A stretch of DNA of 64,000 nucleotides, taken from the NCBI RefSeq assembly GCF_030687295.1, contig NZ_CP117425.1:1554001-1618000 (forward strand). Direction: 5' to 3'. The translations under genes were made by a program, and so were the position numbers. The stretch is from Pseudomonas beijingensis (lineage in GTDB: Bacteria > Pseudomonadota > Gammaproteobacteria > Pseudomonadales > Pseudomonadaceae). Below, piece by piece: positions 56,839 through 64,000 of the stretch. The notes beneath the pieces were generated by a model, which saw only the letters and a list, made by a program, of their open reading frames with translations, was not told where the DNA came from and did no database searches. Each line of letters starts with the position of its first letter. Within the stretch, counting starts at the first letter, position 1.

Positions 56839-57654
56839 TCAAAGCTCGATGGGCGTGTCGGGATGGTTGCCCCATTCGCCCCAGGAACCGGCATAGCCTT
56901 TGACCCGTGGATAACCGAGCGCCTTGGCCACCAGGTAGGTGAAGCCAGAGCGGTGGTGAGTCTGGCAGTGGGTGATGATTTCTTTGTCAGGCGTGATGCC
57001 CAATTGTTCAAGGATTTGCGCCATGTCCTTACGGATGCGCAGGTTGCGCGCCGGGTCCATGCCGGCCGTCCATTCGAAATTGACCGCGCCGGGAATGTGT
57101 CCGCCCCGGGCCGCGACGACTTTCTCGCCGGAGTATTCCAGCGGGCCGCGAGCGTCCCAGATGGCCAGGTCGGCGGCACCGAGACGGCTTTGCAGGTATT
57201 CGCGGGTGGCGGTGGGGGCTTCGTGCAGCGTCAGGCTGACCGGGTCGGCGACGGGGGCAGGGACGTCGATGGACACCGGCAGGCCTTCGTTCAGCCACGA
57301 CAGCAAGCCACCATCGAGGTAGTGGTAGTTCGAGTGGCCGATCACGTCCAGCAGCCAGATAAACCGCCCGGCCCAGCCGCCGCCTTCATCGTCATAGACC
57401 ACATAGACCGCATCCGGGTGGTGCCCGAGTTCGCCGAACAGGGCTTCCAGGTCGGCCTTGGCCGGCAGCAGGCCCGGCGCCGGTGGCTGGCCGAGCTGGG
57501 TGCGCTTGGGGTCGACGAAGCGTGCGCCGGGGATATGCCCGGTGCTGTAGCGGGCGGCGCTGGTCAGATCCACCAGAATCAGTTCGCGGGCGTCGAGGCG
57601 CGGCAGCAGTTCGCTCGGTTCGATCACCAGCGGCAAGCCAGAGAAGTCAGGCAT
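56839..57654 (-). CDS. rhdA: Thiosulfate:cyanide sulfurtransferase (rhodanese)
   Basis: A 271-residue two-domain rhodanese. The catalytic loop is ITHCQTHHRSGFTYL with Cys230, matching the RhdA CQTHHR type, and the N-terminal domain (DYDDEGGGWAGRFIWLLDV-like, VVYDDEGGGWAGR) is inactive as usual. ATG 57654 is chosen over the in-frame ATG at 57675, which adds seven non-conserved residues. Transfers sulfane sulfur to cyanide or thiophilic acceptors; lies between the HDOD gene and psd. Confidence 0.92.
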   Translation of the reverse strand: MPDFSGLPLVIEPSELLPRLDARELILVDLTSAARYSTGHIPGARFVDPKRTQLGQPPAPGLLPAKADLEALFGELGHHPDAVYVVYDDEGGGWAGRFIWLLDVIGHSNYHYLDGGLLSWLNEGLPVSIDVPAPVADPVSLTLHEAPTATREYLQSRLGAADLAIWDARGPLEYSGEKVVAARGGHIPGAVNFEWTAGMDPARNLRIRKDMAQILEQLGITPDKEIITHCQTHHRSGFTYLVAKALGYPRVKGYAGSWGEWGNHPDTPIEL

Positions 57655-57696
57655 GTGAGGTCTCCAGGGGCGCAAAGGGAAAGGATTGTAGCAAGT

Positions 57697-59235
57697 TCAG
57701 CGGCCGCGGTTGGTAAAGGTATGCAGGGCCCTTTCGATGCATTGCACGGTTTTGCCGAAGGCTTGCACGGTGATATCCGAGAACGGCCCGCCGCCCTGGT
57801 CCACCGCCACCAGCATGATCACCCGGCCATTGCAGGTCAGTGAGCGCAACAGCAGGTGTTCACCGCGGAACAGGCTGCGCAGGCCCGGCGGCAGCAGCGC
57901 CGAAAACTGCGCGTTGTTGTCCGGGTTCAGGCGCACCTGGGCCTGCTGGGCCAGCAACCGTTGCAGTATTTTGCTCTGGCTGATGGTAAAGCTCATGGCC
58001 GCGGCTTCCTTGGGCAAACCGGCGGTCTGGTGTACGCGTACGCTGGTCTGGCTGCGGTCGGCCATCAGGATCATCACCCGGCGCATGCCACAGGCCACCA
58101 GGACGTCCCGCGCCGAAGTCGTCAGGTGCATGGCATTGCGGAAGGGGCTCGGCTCCACCAGCATGGAGGAGCATTGTTTGCGCCACTGGCTCAGGTCTTG
58201 GGCGCTGGGCGGAGCGGCGGGCAGCAAGCCGGGGTGGATACGGCGGCTGCCCGCAGGCCAGATCAGCGCTACGGCCGGGTGCCAGAGGTCCGGCATGGCG
58301 TGATGATGGGCACTGTTGACCGCTTGTTGGTGCAGCTGTTGCTGGACCTCATCCATCGACATCTGCAGATACAAACTGGTGAGGTACTGCCAGCGGGTGA
58401 TAGCGGGGCTGTCCCAGGCCTGTTGTGCGGCCAGTGCCAGACCGTTGGCCAGCAACACGGTGTTGGCCGGCTGGTTGAGCCAGCGGCGCAGGGTCGGGTC
58501 GTCGTCCAGGCGATTCTGCTGGCGTAGCGGGTGTTCGCTGTCCCGGGCGATGCGCAGGACTTTCACCAGCTCGCGGCGTTCATTGAGCAGCAGGCGATAA
58601 CCTTGCGCCACCCAGATGGGCAAGCGCCAGGTCTCCACCAGCGCCAGGCAGATTTCCATCAGGCTGACGCCGAACAGCTCGCGCTCTACCTTGTGTGCGG
58701 GCTCGCCTTTATGGACGACCCGCAATTCCCATTCCCCAAGCAATCGCGGGTGGGTCAGGGCCAGGGGCCAGAGCGGCGACAGGAACAACAGGCTGCCCCA
58801 GTGTATGTCTTGCCACAGCCGTGCCAGGCGGCTGGCAAAAAAACCATTGGCCTGTTGCGTGGCGTGCTGGCTGATCAATTGCAGTTGGCGCAAGGCGAGG
58901 GGGATTTCGGGCCCGGGCAACGACGGCAGGCGGGCGAGCAGATCCTCGGTACGCTTGAGGCCGAGGCGGTTGATGGCCACTTCGAGGTTTTCCGCAGGTT
59001 CAGCGAGGCTGCCATGGGTGTGATGGTTGGCTTCGCGGATGACGCTCAGGGCCAGGGCGGGACTGTCTTGCATCAGGTCGGCGATGTCGCGCAACGAGCG
59101 GCGGCTGTCGGCGAGGGCCTTGCAGACCAAGTCGTGGCTGGCCTGGGGTACCGGCAGATGCACGCCGTTGAGCAGTTTTACCCAGCCGTCGAGGGTGGTC
59201 GGTCGGGGCGTTGGAACCTTGGTTTCGTTAGTCAT
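57697..59235 (-). CDS. HDOD domain-containing protein (PA4955-type)
   Basis: A 512-residue protein. The N-terminal half is an HDOD domain (SLRDIADLMQDSPALALSVI, then HHTHGSLAEPAENLEVAINR), a signalling relative of HD phosphohydrolases that lacks the metal site. The C-terminal part has a GAF-like pattern (VLVACGMRRVMILMADRSQT ... VIMLVAVDQGGGP). It is divergent from motAB across a 166-bp region, suggesting a link with motility signalling, but this is inference. Confidence 0.8.
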   Translation of the reverse strand: MTNETKVPTPRPTTLDGWVKLLNGVHLPVPQASHDLVCKALADSRRSLRDIADLMQDSPALALSVIREANHHTHGSLAEPAENLEVAINRLGLKRTEDLLARLPSLPGPEIPLALRQLQLISQHATQQANGFFASRLARLWQDIHWGSLLFLSPLWPLALTHPRLLGEWELRVVHKGEPAHKVERELFGVSLMEICLALVETWRLPIWVAQGYRLLLNERRELVKVLRIARDSEHPLRQQNRLDDDPTLRRWLNQPANTVLLANGLALAAQQAWDSPAITRWQYLTSLYLQMSMDEVQQQLHQQAVNSAHHHAMPDLWHPAVALIWPAGSRRIHPGLLPAAPPSAQDLSQWRKQCSSMLVEPSPFRNAMHLTTSARDVLVACGMRRVMILMADRSQTSVRVHQTAGLPKEAAAMSFTISQSKILQRLLAQQAQVRLNPDNNAQFSALLPPGLRSLFRGEHLLLRSLTCNGRVIMLVAVDQGGGPFSDITVQAFGKTVQCIERALHTFTNRGR

Positions 59236-59306
59236 GGCTGGACGTGATCATCGTATGAATTCTCTACGCCCGGAACGGGGCAAATTGGCTTTTCGCCAGA
59301 ACAGCC

Positions 59307-59333
59307 TATAGTCTGGCGCAGTTTTGCCGATAA
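59307..59333 (+). promoter_or_regulatory. FliA (sigma-28) promoter upstream of motAB
   Basis: TATAGTCT (59307-59314), an 11-nt spacer and GCCGATAA (59326-59333). The -10 is a perfect match and the -35 is 6/8 to the TAAAGTTT-N11-GCCGATAA consensus. It lies about 70 nt before the motA ATG, as expected for a late flagellar/motor operon. Confidence 0.8.
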
Positions 59334-59401
59334 GTAGTAGAAGAGATTTTTCAGCTTCCGAATATGACCTTGAACCCGACTTAAATAAGTACTTTCTATC
59401 T

Positions 59402-60253
59402 ATGGCTAAAATTATCGGCATCATTGTCGTGTTCGCGAGCGTACTCGGCGGATACGTGCTCTCCCATGGCAAGATTGCCGCCCTGATCCAGCCCTTCGAG
59501 GTACTGATCATCGGTGGCGCGGCCCTCGGTGCATTTTTGCAGGCCAACCCTGGCTATATGACGATGCACGTGCTCAAGAAATCCCTGAGCATGTTCAGTT
59601 CGCGCTTCAGCCACACCTTCTACCTCGAGGTGCTGGGGCTGATCTACGAGATCCTCAACAAGAGTCGCCGCGAAGGCATGATGGCGATCGAGGGCGATAT
59701 CGAAGACGCCGCCGCCAGCCCGATTTTCGCCAAGTATCCCTCGGTGCTGAAGGATGAACGCATGACGGCGTTCATCTGTGATTACCTGCGCATCATGTCG
59801 TCCGGCAACATGGCGCCCCATGAGCTCGAAGGCCTGTTCGACATGGAGCTGTACAGCCTCAAGGAAGACCTGGAGCACCCGTCCCACGCGGTCAACGGCA
59901 TCGCCGACGGCATGCCTGGCTTCGGTATCGTCGCGGCAGTATTGGGGATCGTGGTGACCATGGCCTCCCTGGGCGATGGCGACCAGAAATCCATCGGCCT
60001 GCACGTCGGTGCGGCACTGGTGGGTACCTTCTTCGGTATTTTGGCCGCGTACGGTTTCTTCGGTCCGCTGGCCCATTCCCTGGCCCATGATGCCAAGGAA
60101 GAACTCAACGTCTACGAAGCCATCAAGGCGTCCCTGGTGGCTTCGGCGTCGGGCATGCCGCCATCGCTGGCGGTGGAGTTCGGTCGCAAGGTCCTGTACC
60201 CGGCGCACCGTCCAAGCTTCGCCGAGTTGGAACAAGCGGTTCGCGGTCGTTAA
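59402..60253 (+). CDS. motA: Flagellar stator protein MotA
   Basis: Proton-channel stator subunit of the flagellar motor. The 283-residue protein has four membrane helices, starting AKIIGIIVVFASVLGGYVLS, and a large cytoplasmic loop; the late helices are in GFGIVAAVLGIVVTMASLG and ALVGTFFGILAAYGFFGPL. ATG 59402 gives the conserved beginning; an in-frame start at 59324 overlaps the FliA promoter. motB follows after 3 nt. Confidence 0.96.
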   Translation: MAKIIGIIVVFASVLGGYVLSHGKIAALIQPFEVLIIGGAALGAFLQANPGYMTMHVLKKSLSMFSSRFSHTFYLEVLGLIYEILNKSRREGMMAIEGDIEDAAASPIFAKYPSVLKDERMTAFICDYLRIMSSGNMAPHELEGLFDMELYSLKEDLEHPSHAVNGIADGMPGFGIVAAVLGIVVTMASLGDGDQKSIGLHVGAALVGTFFGILAAYGFFGPLAHSLAHDAKEELNVYEAIKASLVASASGMPPSLAVEFGRKVLYPAHRPSFAELEQAVRGR

Positions 60254-60256
60254 GTT

Positions 60257-61303
60257 ATGGAAAATAATCAACCGATCATCGTCAAGCGCGTCAAGCGCAT
60301 AGCCGGCGGGCACCATGGCGGTGCTTGGAAAATTGCCTTCGCCGACTTCGCGACGGCGATGATGGCGTTCTTCTTGGTGCTGTGGCTGCTGTCCACGGCA
60401 ACCCCGGAACAGAAGATCGCCATCGCCGGTTACTTCAAGGACCCGGTCGGCTTTTCCGAAAGCGGCACACCCTACATCATTGACCTGGGCGGCTCGCCGA
60501 CCCTGGCGCCGGAAAACACCCTCAACCCCGAGGTCAAGTCCCAGCCCCAGCCCGACAAGGTGACGGTGGATTCCGAGCAGGTCGAAGGCATGGCCGAACA
60601 GGTCGAGCGCGAGCGCCTGGAGTTGCTGTTGCAGGAATTGCAGAACAAAGTTGAAGAAAATCCGCAACTGCAGAAATTCAAGGACCAGATCCTGTTCGAG
60701 ATCACGCCGAATGGCCTGCGCATCCAGATCATGGACGCTGATAACCGGCCGATGTTCGACTCTGGCAGCGCGCGCCTGAAACCGTATTTCGAAGACATCC
60801 TGCTGGCCATGGCCGACACCATCAAGGCGGTGCCGAACAAGATCAGTATCAGCGGTCACACCGATGCCAAGCCTTACGTTGGCAAAGGCGATTTCGGTAA
60901 CTGGGAATTGTCGGCCAACCGCGCCAACGCGGCCCGTCGCGCCCTGGTGGCCGGTAGTTATCCGGACGAGCAGGTGGCACGGGTGGTCGGCTATGCGTCT
61001 TCGGCGCTGTTCGACCGCAAGGATCCGCTCAACCCGGTCAATCGGCGTATCGATATCGTGGTGTTGACCAAGAAGGCGCAGAAAGCGATCGAGGGCTCAC
61101 AAACCGACGATCCGGCGCCCGATCCTGCCCCGGGCGAGGGCGCGCCGGGTGAAGTGCCTGCTTCGCCCGCTACACCTGGCGCGGCGGTCGATCCGAACGC
61201 GTTGCCGGCGGACCAGCAACCCGTGCCGGCCCATGAACTGCGCGAGCGGCTGAACCTGTTCGACGACGCCGCGCCGAAGCCGGCTGAGCCGCCGGCGCAG
61301 TGA
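60257..61303 (+). CDS. motB: Flagellar stator protein MotB
   Basis: Peptidoglycan-anchored stator partner of MotA. The 348-residue protein has one helix after HHGGAWKIAFADFATAMMAF, with the proton-binding Asp30, followed by a periplasmic plug and an OmpA-like domain (ISISGHTDAKPYVGKGDFGN, then NPVNRRIDIVVL). The C-terminal tail is Pro/Ala-rich (DPAPDPAPGEGAPGEVPASP). The start is 3 nt after motA, so the pair is one operon. Confidence 0.96.
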   Translation: MENNQPIIVKRVKRIAGGHHGGAWKIAFADFATAMMAFFLVLWLLSTATPEQKIAIAGYFKDPVGFSESGTPYIIDLGGSPTLAPENTLNPEVKSQPQPDKVTVDSEQVEGMAEQVERERLELLLQELQNKVEENPQLQKFKDQILFEITPNGLRIQIMDADNRPMFDSGSARLKPYFEDILLAMADTIKAVPNKISISGHTDAKPYVGKGDFGNWELSANRANAARRALVAGSYPDEQVARVVGYASSALFDRKDPLNPVNRRIDIVVLTKKAQKAIEGSQTDDPAPDPAPGEGAPGEVPASPATPGAAVDPNALPADQQPVPAHELRERLNLFDDAAPKPAEPPAQ

Positions 61304-61323
61304 CCTGAGAGCCGATACAGACC

Positions 61324-61410
61324 TGTGGGAGCAAGGCTTGCCCGCGATGAAGGCGATGCGGTCTTTCGGAGACCGAGGTGCCTGTTTCGCGAGCAAGCTT
61401 TGCTCCCACG
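61324..61410. repeat. 88-bp asymmetric palindromic element, copy 4 (reversed)
   Basis: TGTGGGAGCAAGGCTTGCCC at the left and GCGAGCAAGCTTTGCTCCCA at the right, so the two arm types are swapped compared with the other copies: the element is inserted in the opposite orientation. It lies between the convergent motB and rsgA. Confidence 0.88.
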
Positions 61411-61441
61411 GATCCCCTCGCCACAAAGGTGTCCTGCCGGG

Positions 61442-62473
61442 TCAGTAACTGCTTTCCGGCAAACTGGCGATGATCGAGCGGTAGCTGTTCATCCGTTGTT
61501 GATGCACGCGACCTTCTTCCAGGGCCTTGAGCAGGGCGCAACCGGGTTCGCGGTCGTGCTTGCAGTCGCGGAAGCGGCAGGTGCCGATCAGCTCGTTGAA
61601 CTCGATGAACCCAGCCTCGACATCGGCCCGGCTGACGTGGCCCAGGCCGAATTCGCGGATACCTGGCGAGTCGATCAATTCACCGCCGCCCGGGAAGTGG
61701 AACAGTCGTGCGGTGGTGGTGGTGTGGGTGCCCTGGCCGGACAGCTCGGACAACGGTCCGACGCGGGTCTCGACTTCCGGCAGCAGGCTGTTGACCAGCG
61801 AAGACTTGCCGACGCCGGACTGGCCGACGAACACGCTAATGCGCCCGTCCAGCTGCCGTTGCAATTGTTCCATGCCGTTGCCGTGATGGGCCGAGACTTC
61901 CAGCACCGGGTAACCCAAATCCCGATAGACCGACAGCAGGGCGTTCAGCGCCGGGGCGTTGTGTTCGTCGATCAGGTCGAACTTGTTGAGCAGCAACAGC
62001 GGACGGATGCCGGCGTGTTCGGCCGCCACCAGGTAGCGGTCGATCAGGTTGGCGTGGGGCTCGGGCAATGGCGCGAACACGATGACGATCATGTCGACGT
62101 TGGCGGCCACGGGCTTGAGCTGGCCCCGGCTGTCCGGACGGCAAAGCTCGGTGTGGCGCGGCAACTGCGCGACGATCACGCCGATGCCCTGGTTGCCAGC
62201 ACGCCAGACCACCTGGTCGCCCGTCACCAGCGCCGGCAGGTTGGCGCGCAAGTGGCAGCGGAACACCTGGCCGGCCAGTTCGCCTTCCCGGGCCTCGACC
62301 TCGACCTGCACACCGAAGTGGGCGATCACCAGTCCGGTCTGTTCAGGGCCCAGGTCGCCGCCCTCCAGGGCTTCGACAGCACTGGATTCGCGTTTGGCGG
62401 CGCGGGCGGCGCGCTCGCCCTGGATCTTTTCGATGCGCCAGTTCTGACGACGATTGAGTTGGCGTTTGGCCAT
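61442..62473 (-). CDS. rsgA: Small-ribosomal-subunit biogenesis GTPase RsgA
   Basis: A 343-residue circularly permuted GTPase that helps mature the 30S subunit. The N-terminal OB fold is followed by the G motifs in permuted order: LLNKFDLID (G4), [14 protein letters not shown] (G1) and [12 protein letters not shown] (G3). The C-terminal zinc knuckle is [17 protein letters not shown] 62473 gives the conserved [10 protein letters not shown] start; the 62692 extension runs into the orn gene. Divergent from orn. Confidence 0.95.
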   Translation of the reverse strand: MAKRQLNRRQNWRIEKIQGERAARAAKRESSAVEALEGGDLGPEQTGLVIAHFGVQVEVEAREGELAGQVFRCHLRANLPALVTGDQVVWRAGNQGIGVIVAQLPRHTELCRPDSRGQLKPVAANVDMIVIVFAPLPEPHANLIDRYLVAAEHAGIRPLLLLNKFDLIDEHNAPALNALLSVYRDLGYPVLEVSAHHGNGMEQLQRQLDGRISVFVGQSGVGKSSLVNSLLPEVETRVGPLSELSGQGTHTTTTARLFHFPGGGELIDSPGIREFGLGHVSRADVEAGFIEFNELIGTCRFRDCKHDREPGCALLKALEEGRVHQQRMNSYRSIIASLPESSY

Positions 62474-62582
62474 GGGTGTTCCGTATGAAGAAATGCAGCG
62501 AATAGGGTAAAACGGCGGCGAGTTTAGCACGCCCAAGGGCCTGCCTAAGCTAAACTGCGTGGCTACGCCGAGGAGCTTCCCT

Positions 62583-63125
62583 ATGCAAAACCCGCAGAAC
62601 CTGATCTGGATCGACCTGGAAATGACCGGTCTGAACCCAGACACCGACGTCATCATCGAAATGGCCACCATCGTCACCGACAGCGACCTCAATACCCTGG
62701 CCGAAGGCCCGGTGATCGCGATTCATCACAGCGACGAGATCCTCGCCGGCATGGACGAGTGGAACACGCGCCAGCACGGCGGCTCGGGCCTGACCCAGCG
62801 GGTGCGTGAGAGCAAGATCAGCATGGCCGAGGCCGAAGCCCAGACCCTCGCTTTCCTGGAACAGTGGGTGCCCAAGGGCAAGTCGCCGATCTGTGGCAAC
62901 AGTATCTGCCAGGATCGGCGCTTCCTTTATACCCACATGAAATCCCTGGAAAGCTACTTCCACTACCGCAACCTGGACGTCTCCACCCTCAAGGAACTGG
63001 CCGCCCGTTGGGCGCCAGAAGTGCGCGACAGCTTCCAGAAGGGCAGCACCCACCTGGCCCTGGACGACATCCGCGAGTCCATTGCCGAGTTGCAGCACTA
63101 CCGTAAGCACTTCATCAAGTTCTGA
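62583..63125 (+). CDS. orn: Oligoribonuclease
   Basis: DEDDh 3'-5' exonuclease that degrades dinucleotides, including pGpG from c-di-GMP turnover. The 180-residue protein has [12 protein letters not shown] (first D-E pair), [12 protein letters not shown] (D) and [12 protein letters not shown] (last Asp). ATG 62583 is used instead of the in-frame 62559 because a GAGG site lies just upstream of it. It matches PA4951. Confidence 0.96.
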   Translation: MQNPQNLIWIDLEMTGLNPDTDVIIEMATIVTDSDLNTLAEGPVIAIHHSDEILAGMDEWNTRQHGGSGLTQRVRESKISMAEAEAQTLAFLEQWVPKGKSPICGNSICQDRRFLYTHMKSLESYFHYRNLDVSTLKELAARWAPEVRDSFQKGSTHLALDDIRESIAELQHYRKHFIKF

Positions 63126-63159
63126 TTCCAGCGCACGGCGTTCTTGTAGCTTGTGGTTT

Positions 63160-63246
63160 TGTGGGAGCAAAGCTTGCTCGCGAAACAGGCGACTCGGTTT
63201 CTGAATGACCGCACCGCCATCATCGCGGGCAAGCCTTGCTCCCACA
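63160..63246. repeat. 88-bp asymmetric palindromic element, copy 5
   Basis: GTGGGAGCAAAGCTTGCTCG at the left and GCAAGCCTTGCTCCCACA at the right, 35 nt after the orn stop. It fills much of the 224-bp gap before the channel gene. Confidence 0.9.
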
Positions 63247-63349
63247 AACCTTCTCGCCACAGGTTCTGTGTCGGGCAGGGCGGAGCTGCCCTCTTTTGGT
63301 GCCTGCCCAAACTGGCTAGACTGCGCGCCTTCCCGTATGGACCGCCATC

Positions 63350-63961
63350 ATGTTGCTGATGCTTTATCTGATCGCCATCACCGCCGAAGCCATGACCGGC
63401 GCCTTGTCTGCCGGGCGGCGGGGCATGGACTGGTTCGGCGTGGTGCTGATCGCCTGTGTCACGGCATTGGGTGGCGGCTCGGTGCGCGACGTGCTGCTCG
63501 GTCATTACCCGCTCACTTGGGTCAAGCATCCGGAATACCTGGTACTGACCACCGCGGCGGCGATGCTGACGGTGTTCCTGGCGCGCTGGATGCGTCATTT
63601 GCGCTCGCTGTTCCTGGTGCTCGATGCCGTGGGCCTGGTGGCGTTCACCCTGATCGGCTGCATGACGGCCCTGGAAATGGGCCATGGCATGCTGGTGGCG
63701 TCGGTCAGTGGGGTGATCACCGGAGTATTTGGCGGCATCCTCCGGGACATCTTCTGCAACGATATTCCGTTGATCTTCCGTCGCGAACTCTACGCCAGCG
63801 TCTCGTTTGCCGCGGCGTGGTGTTATCTGCTGTGTGTCTTCCTGCAACTGCCGAGCGAACAGGCGATCCTCATCACCTTGTTCGGCGGTTTCCTGCTGCG
63901 ACTCCTGGCGATCCGCTTTCACTGGGAAATGCCGAAGTTCGTCTACAACGACGAGGTCTGA
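63350..63961 (+). CDS. Trimeric intracellular cation (TRIC)-family channel protein, YicG-type
   Basis: A 203-residue membrane protein of the UPF0126/TRIC family with about seven helices. Both GG-x-R-D repeat motifs are present: TALGGGSVRDVLLGHYPLTW and GVFGGILRDIFCNDIPLIF. Homologues behave as potassium-permeable trimers. The start ATG 63350 leads directly into the first helix. It overlaps a minus-strand gene end by about 19 bp. Confidence 0.9.
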   Translation: MLLMLYLIAITAEAMTGALSAGRRGMDWFGVVLIACVTALGGGSVRDVLLGHYPLTWVKHPEYLVLTTAAAMLTVFLARWMRHLRSLFLVLDAVGLVAFTLIGCMTALEMGHGMLVASVSGVITGVFGGILRDIFCNDIPLIFRRELYASVSFAAAWCYLLCVFLQLPSEQAILITLFGGFLLRLLAIRFHWEMPKFVYNDEV

Positions 63962-64000
63962 CGCTCGGCATGTTGGCGTAGCGCCCACGCCACGTGCTCG
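63943..64000 (-). CDS. queG: Probable epoxyqueuosine reductase, 3' end only
   Basis: On the minus strand the last 18 codons before a TAG at 63943-63945 read EHVAWALRQHAERQTSL, similar to the usual C terminus of QueG (REHVxWAL...). In PAO1 queG (PA4950) follows orn in this region. Only the end is inside the window, so this is tentative. Confidence 0.5.
   Translation of the reverse strand, partial: EHVAWALRQHAERQTSSL

Overview
The window is chromosomal DNA of a fluorescent-group Pseudomonas (P. fluorescens lineage rather than P. aeruginosa). The gene order glnE, waaF-waaC-waaG-waaP-wap genes, msbA, hldE, waaA, tolC/opmH, thiC, nudix, cpdA, yqiA, parE, parC, serB, psd, rhdA, motAB, rsgA, orn follows the P. 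aeruginosa PAO1 block from about PA5014 down to PA4951. The high GC content and the many REP palindromes of the GTGGGAGCGAGCTTGCTCGC type are typical of P. fluorescens relatives.

Region 1 (1-18.2 kb) is the LPS core oligosaccharide locus. The 3' two-thirds of glnE is followed by a tandem REP array, then by tightly overlapping genes for heptosyltransferases (waaF, waaC), core glycosyltransferases (waaG, wapH, ssg, wapR), several kinase-fold proteins (waaP, wapP, an InaA-type protein, a two-domain wapQ-like protein), a core carbamoyltransferase, mig-14, dnpA and a frameshifted DUF6625-type gene. Region 2 (18.2-27.2 kb) holds a convergent O-antigen ligase fused to a kinase-like domain, msbA, a stand-alone cysC, hldE and three accessory glycan genes. 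Region 3 (27.2-39.1 kb) is mixed: an LPS-linked hypothetical gene, aldo/keto reductase, FAD oxidoreductase, an SMR pump divergent from a LysR gene, waaA, tolC, TPP-riboswitch-controlled thiC, the probable HMP transporter cytX, and a DUF3298 lipoprotein.

Region 4 (39.2-50.5 kb) contains ADP-ribose pyrophosphatase, DUF1249, cpdA, a repeat island (a DUF6124 gene with a long structured leader, enclosed by 375-bp inverted repeats), yqiA, parE, two small envelope-type genes, parC and a PqiC-type lipoprotein. Region 5 (50.5-64 kb) has ytjB and serB divergent, a PilZ-like protein, psd, rhdA, an HDOD gene, motAB behind a recognisable FliA promoter, rsgA and orn divergent, a TRIC-family channel, and the last codons of a probable queG.

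Five conserved genes (DUF6625, DUF1249, parC, pqiC-like, serB) are broken by single-base indels. Five of the six indels are one extra T directly before a G on one strand, and parC is essential, so these look like systematic sequence errors rather than gene decay. The most unusual biology is the set of kinase-fold LPS proteins with divergent catalytic loops, including the ligase-kinase fusion, and the DUF6124 leader/inverted-repeat island. No CRISPR array, prophage, transposase gene, tRNA or rRNA was seen.
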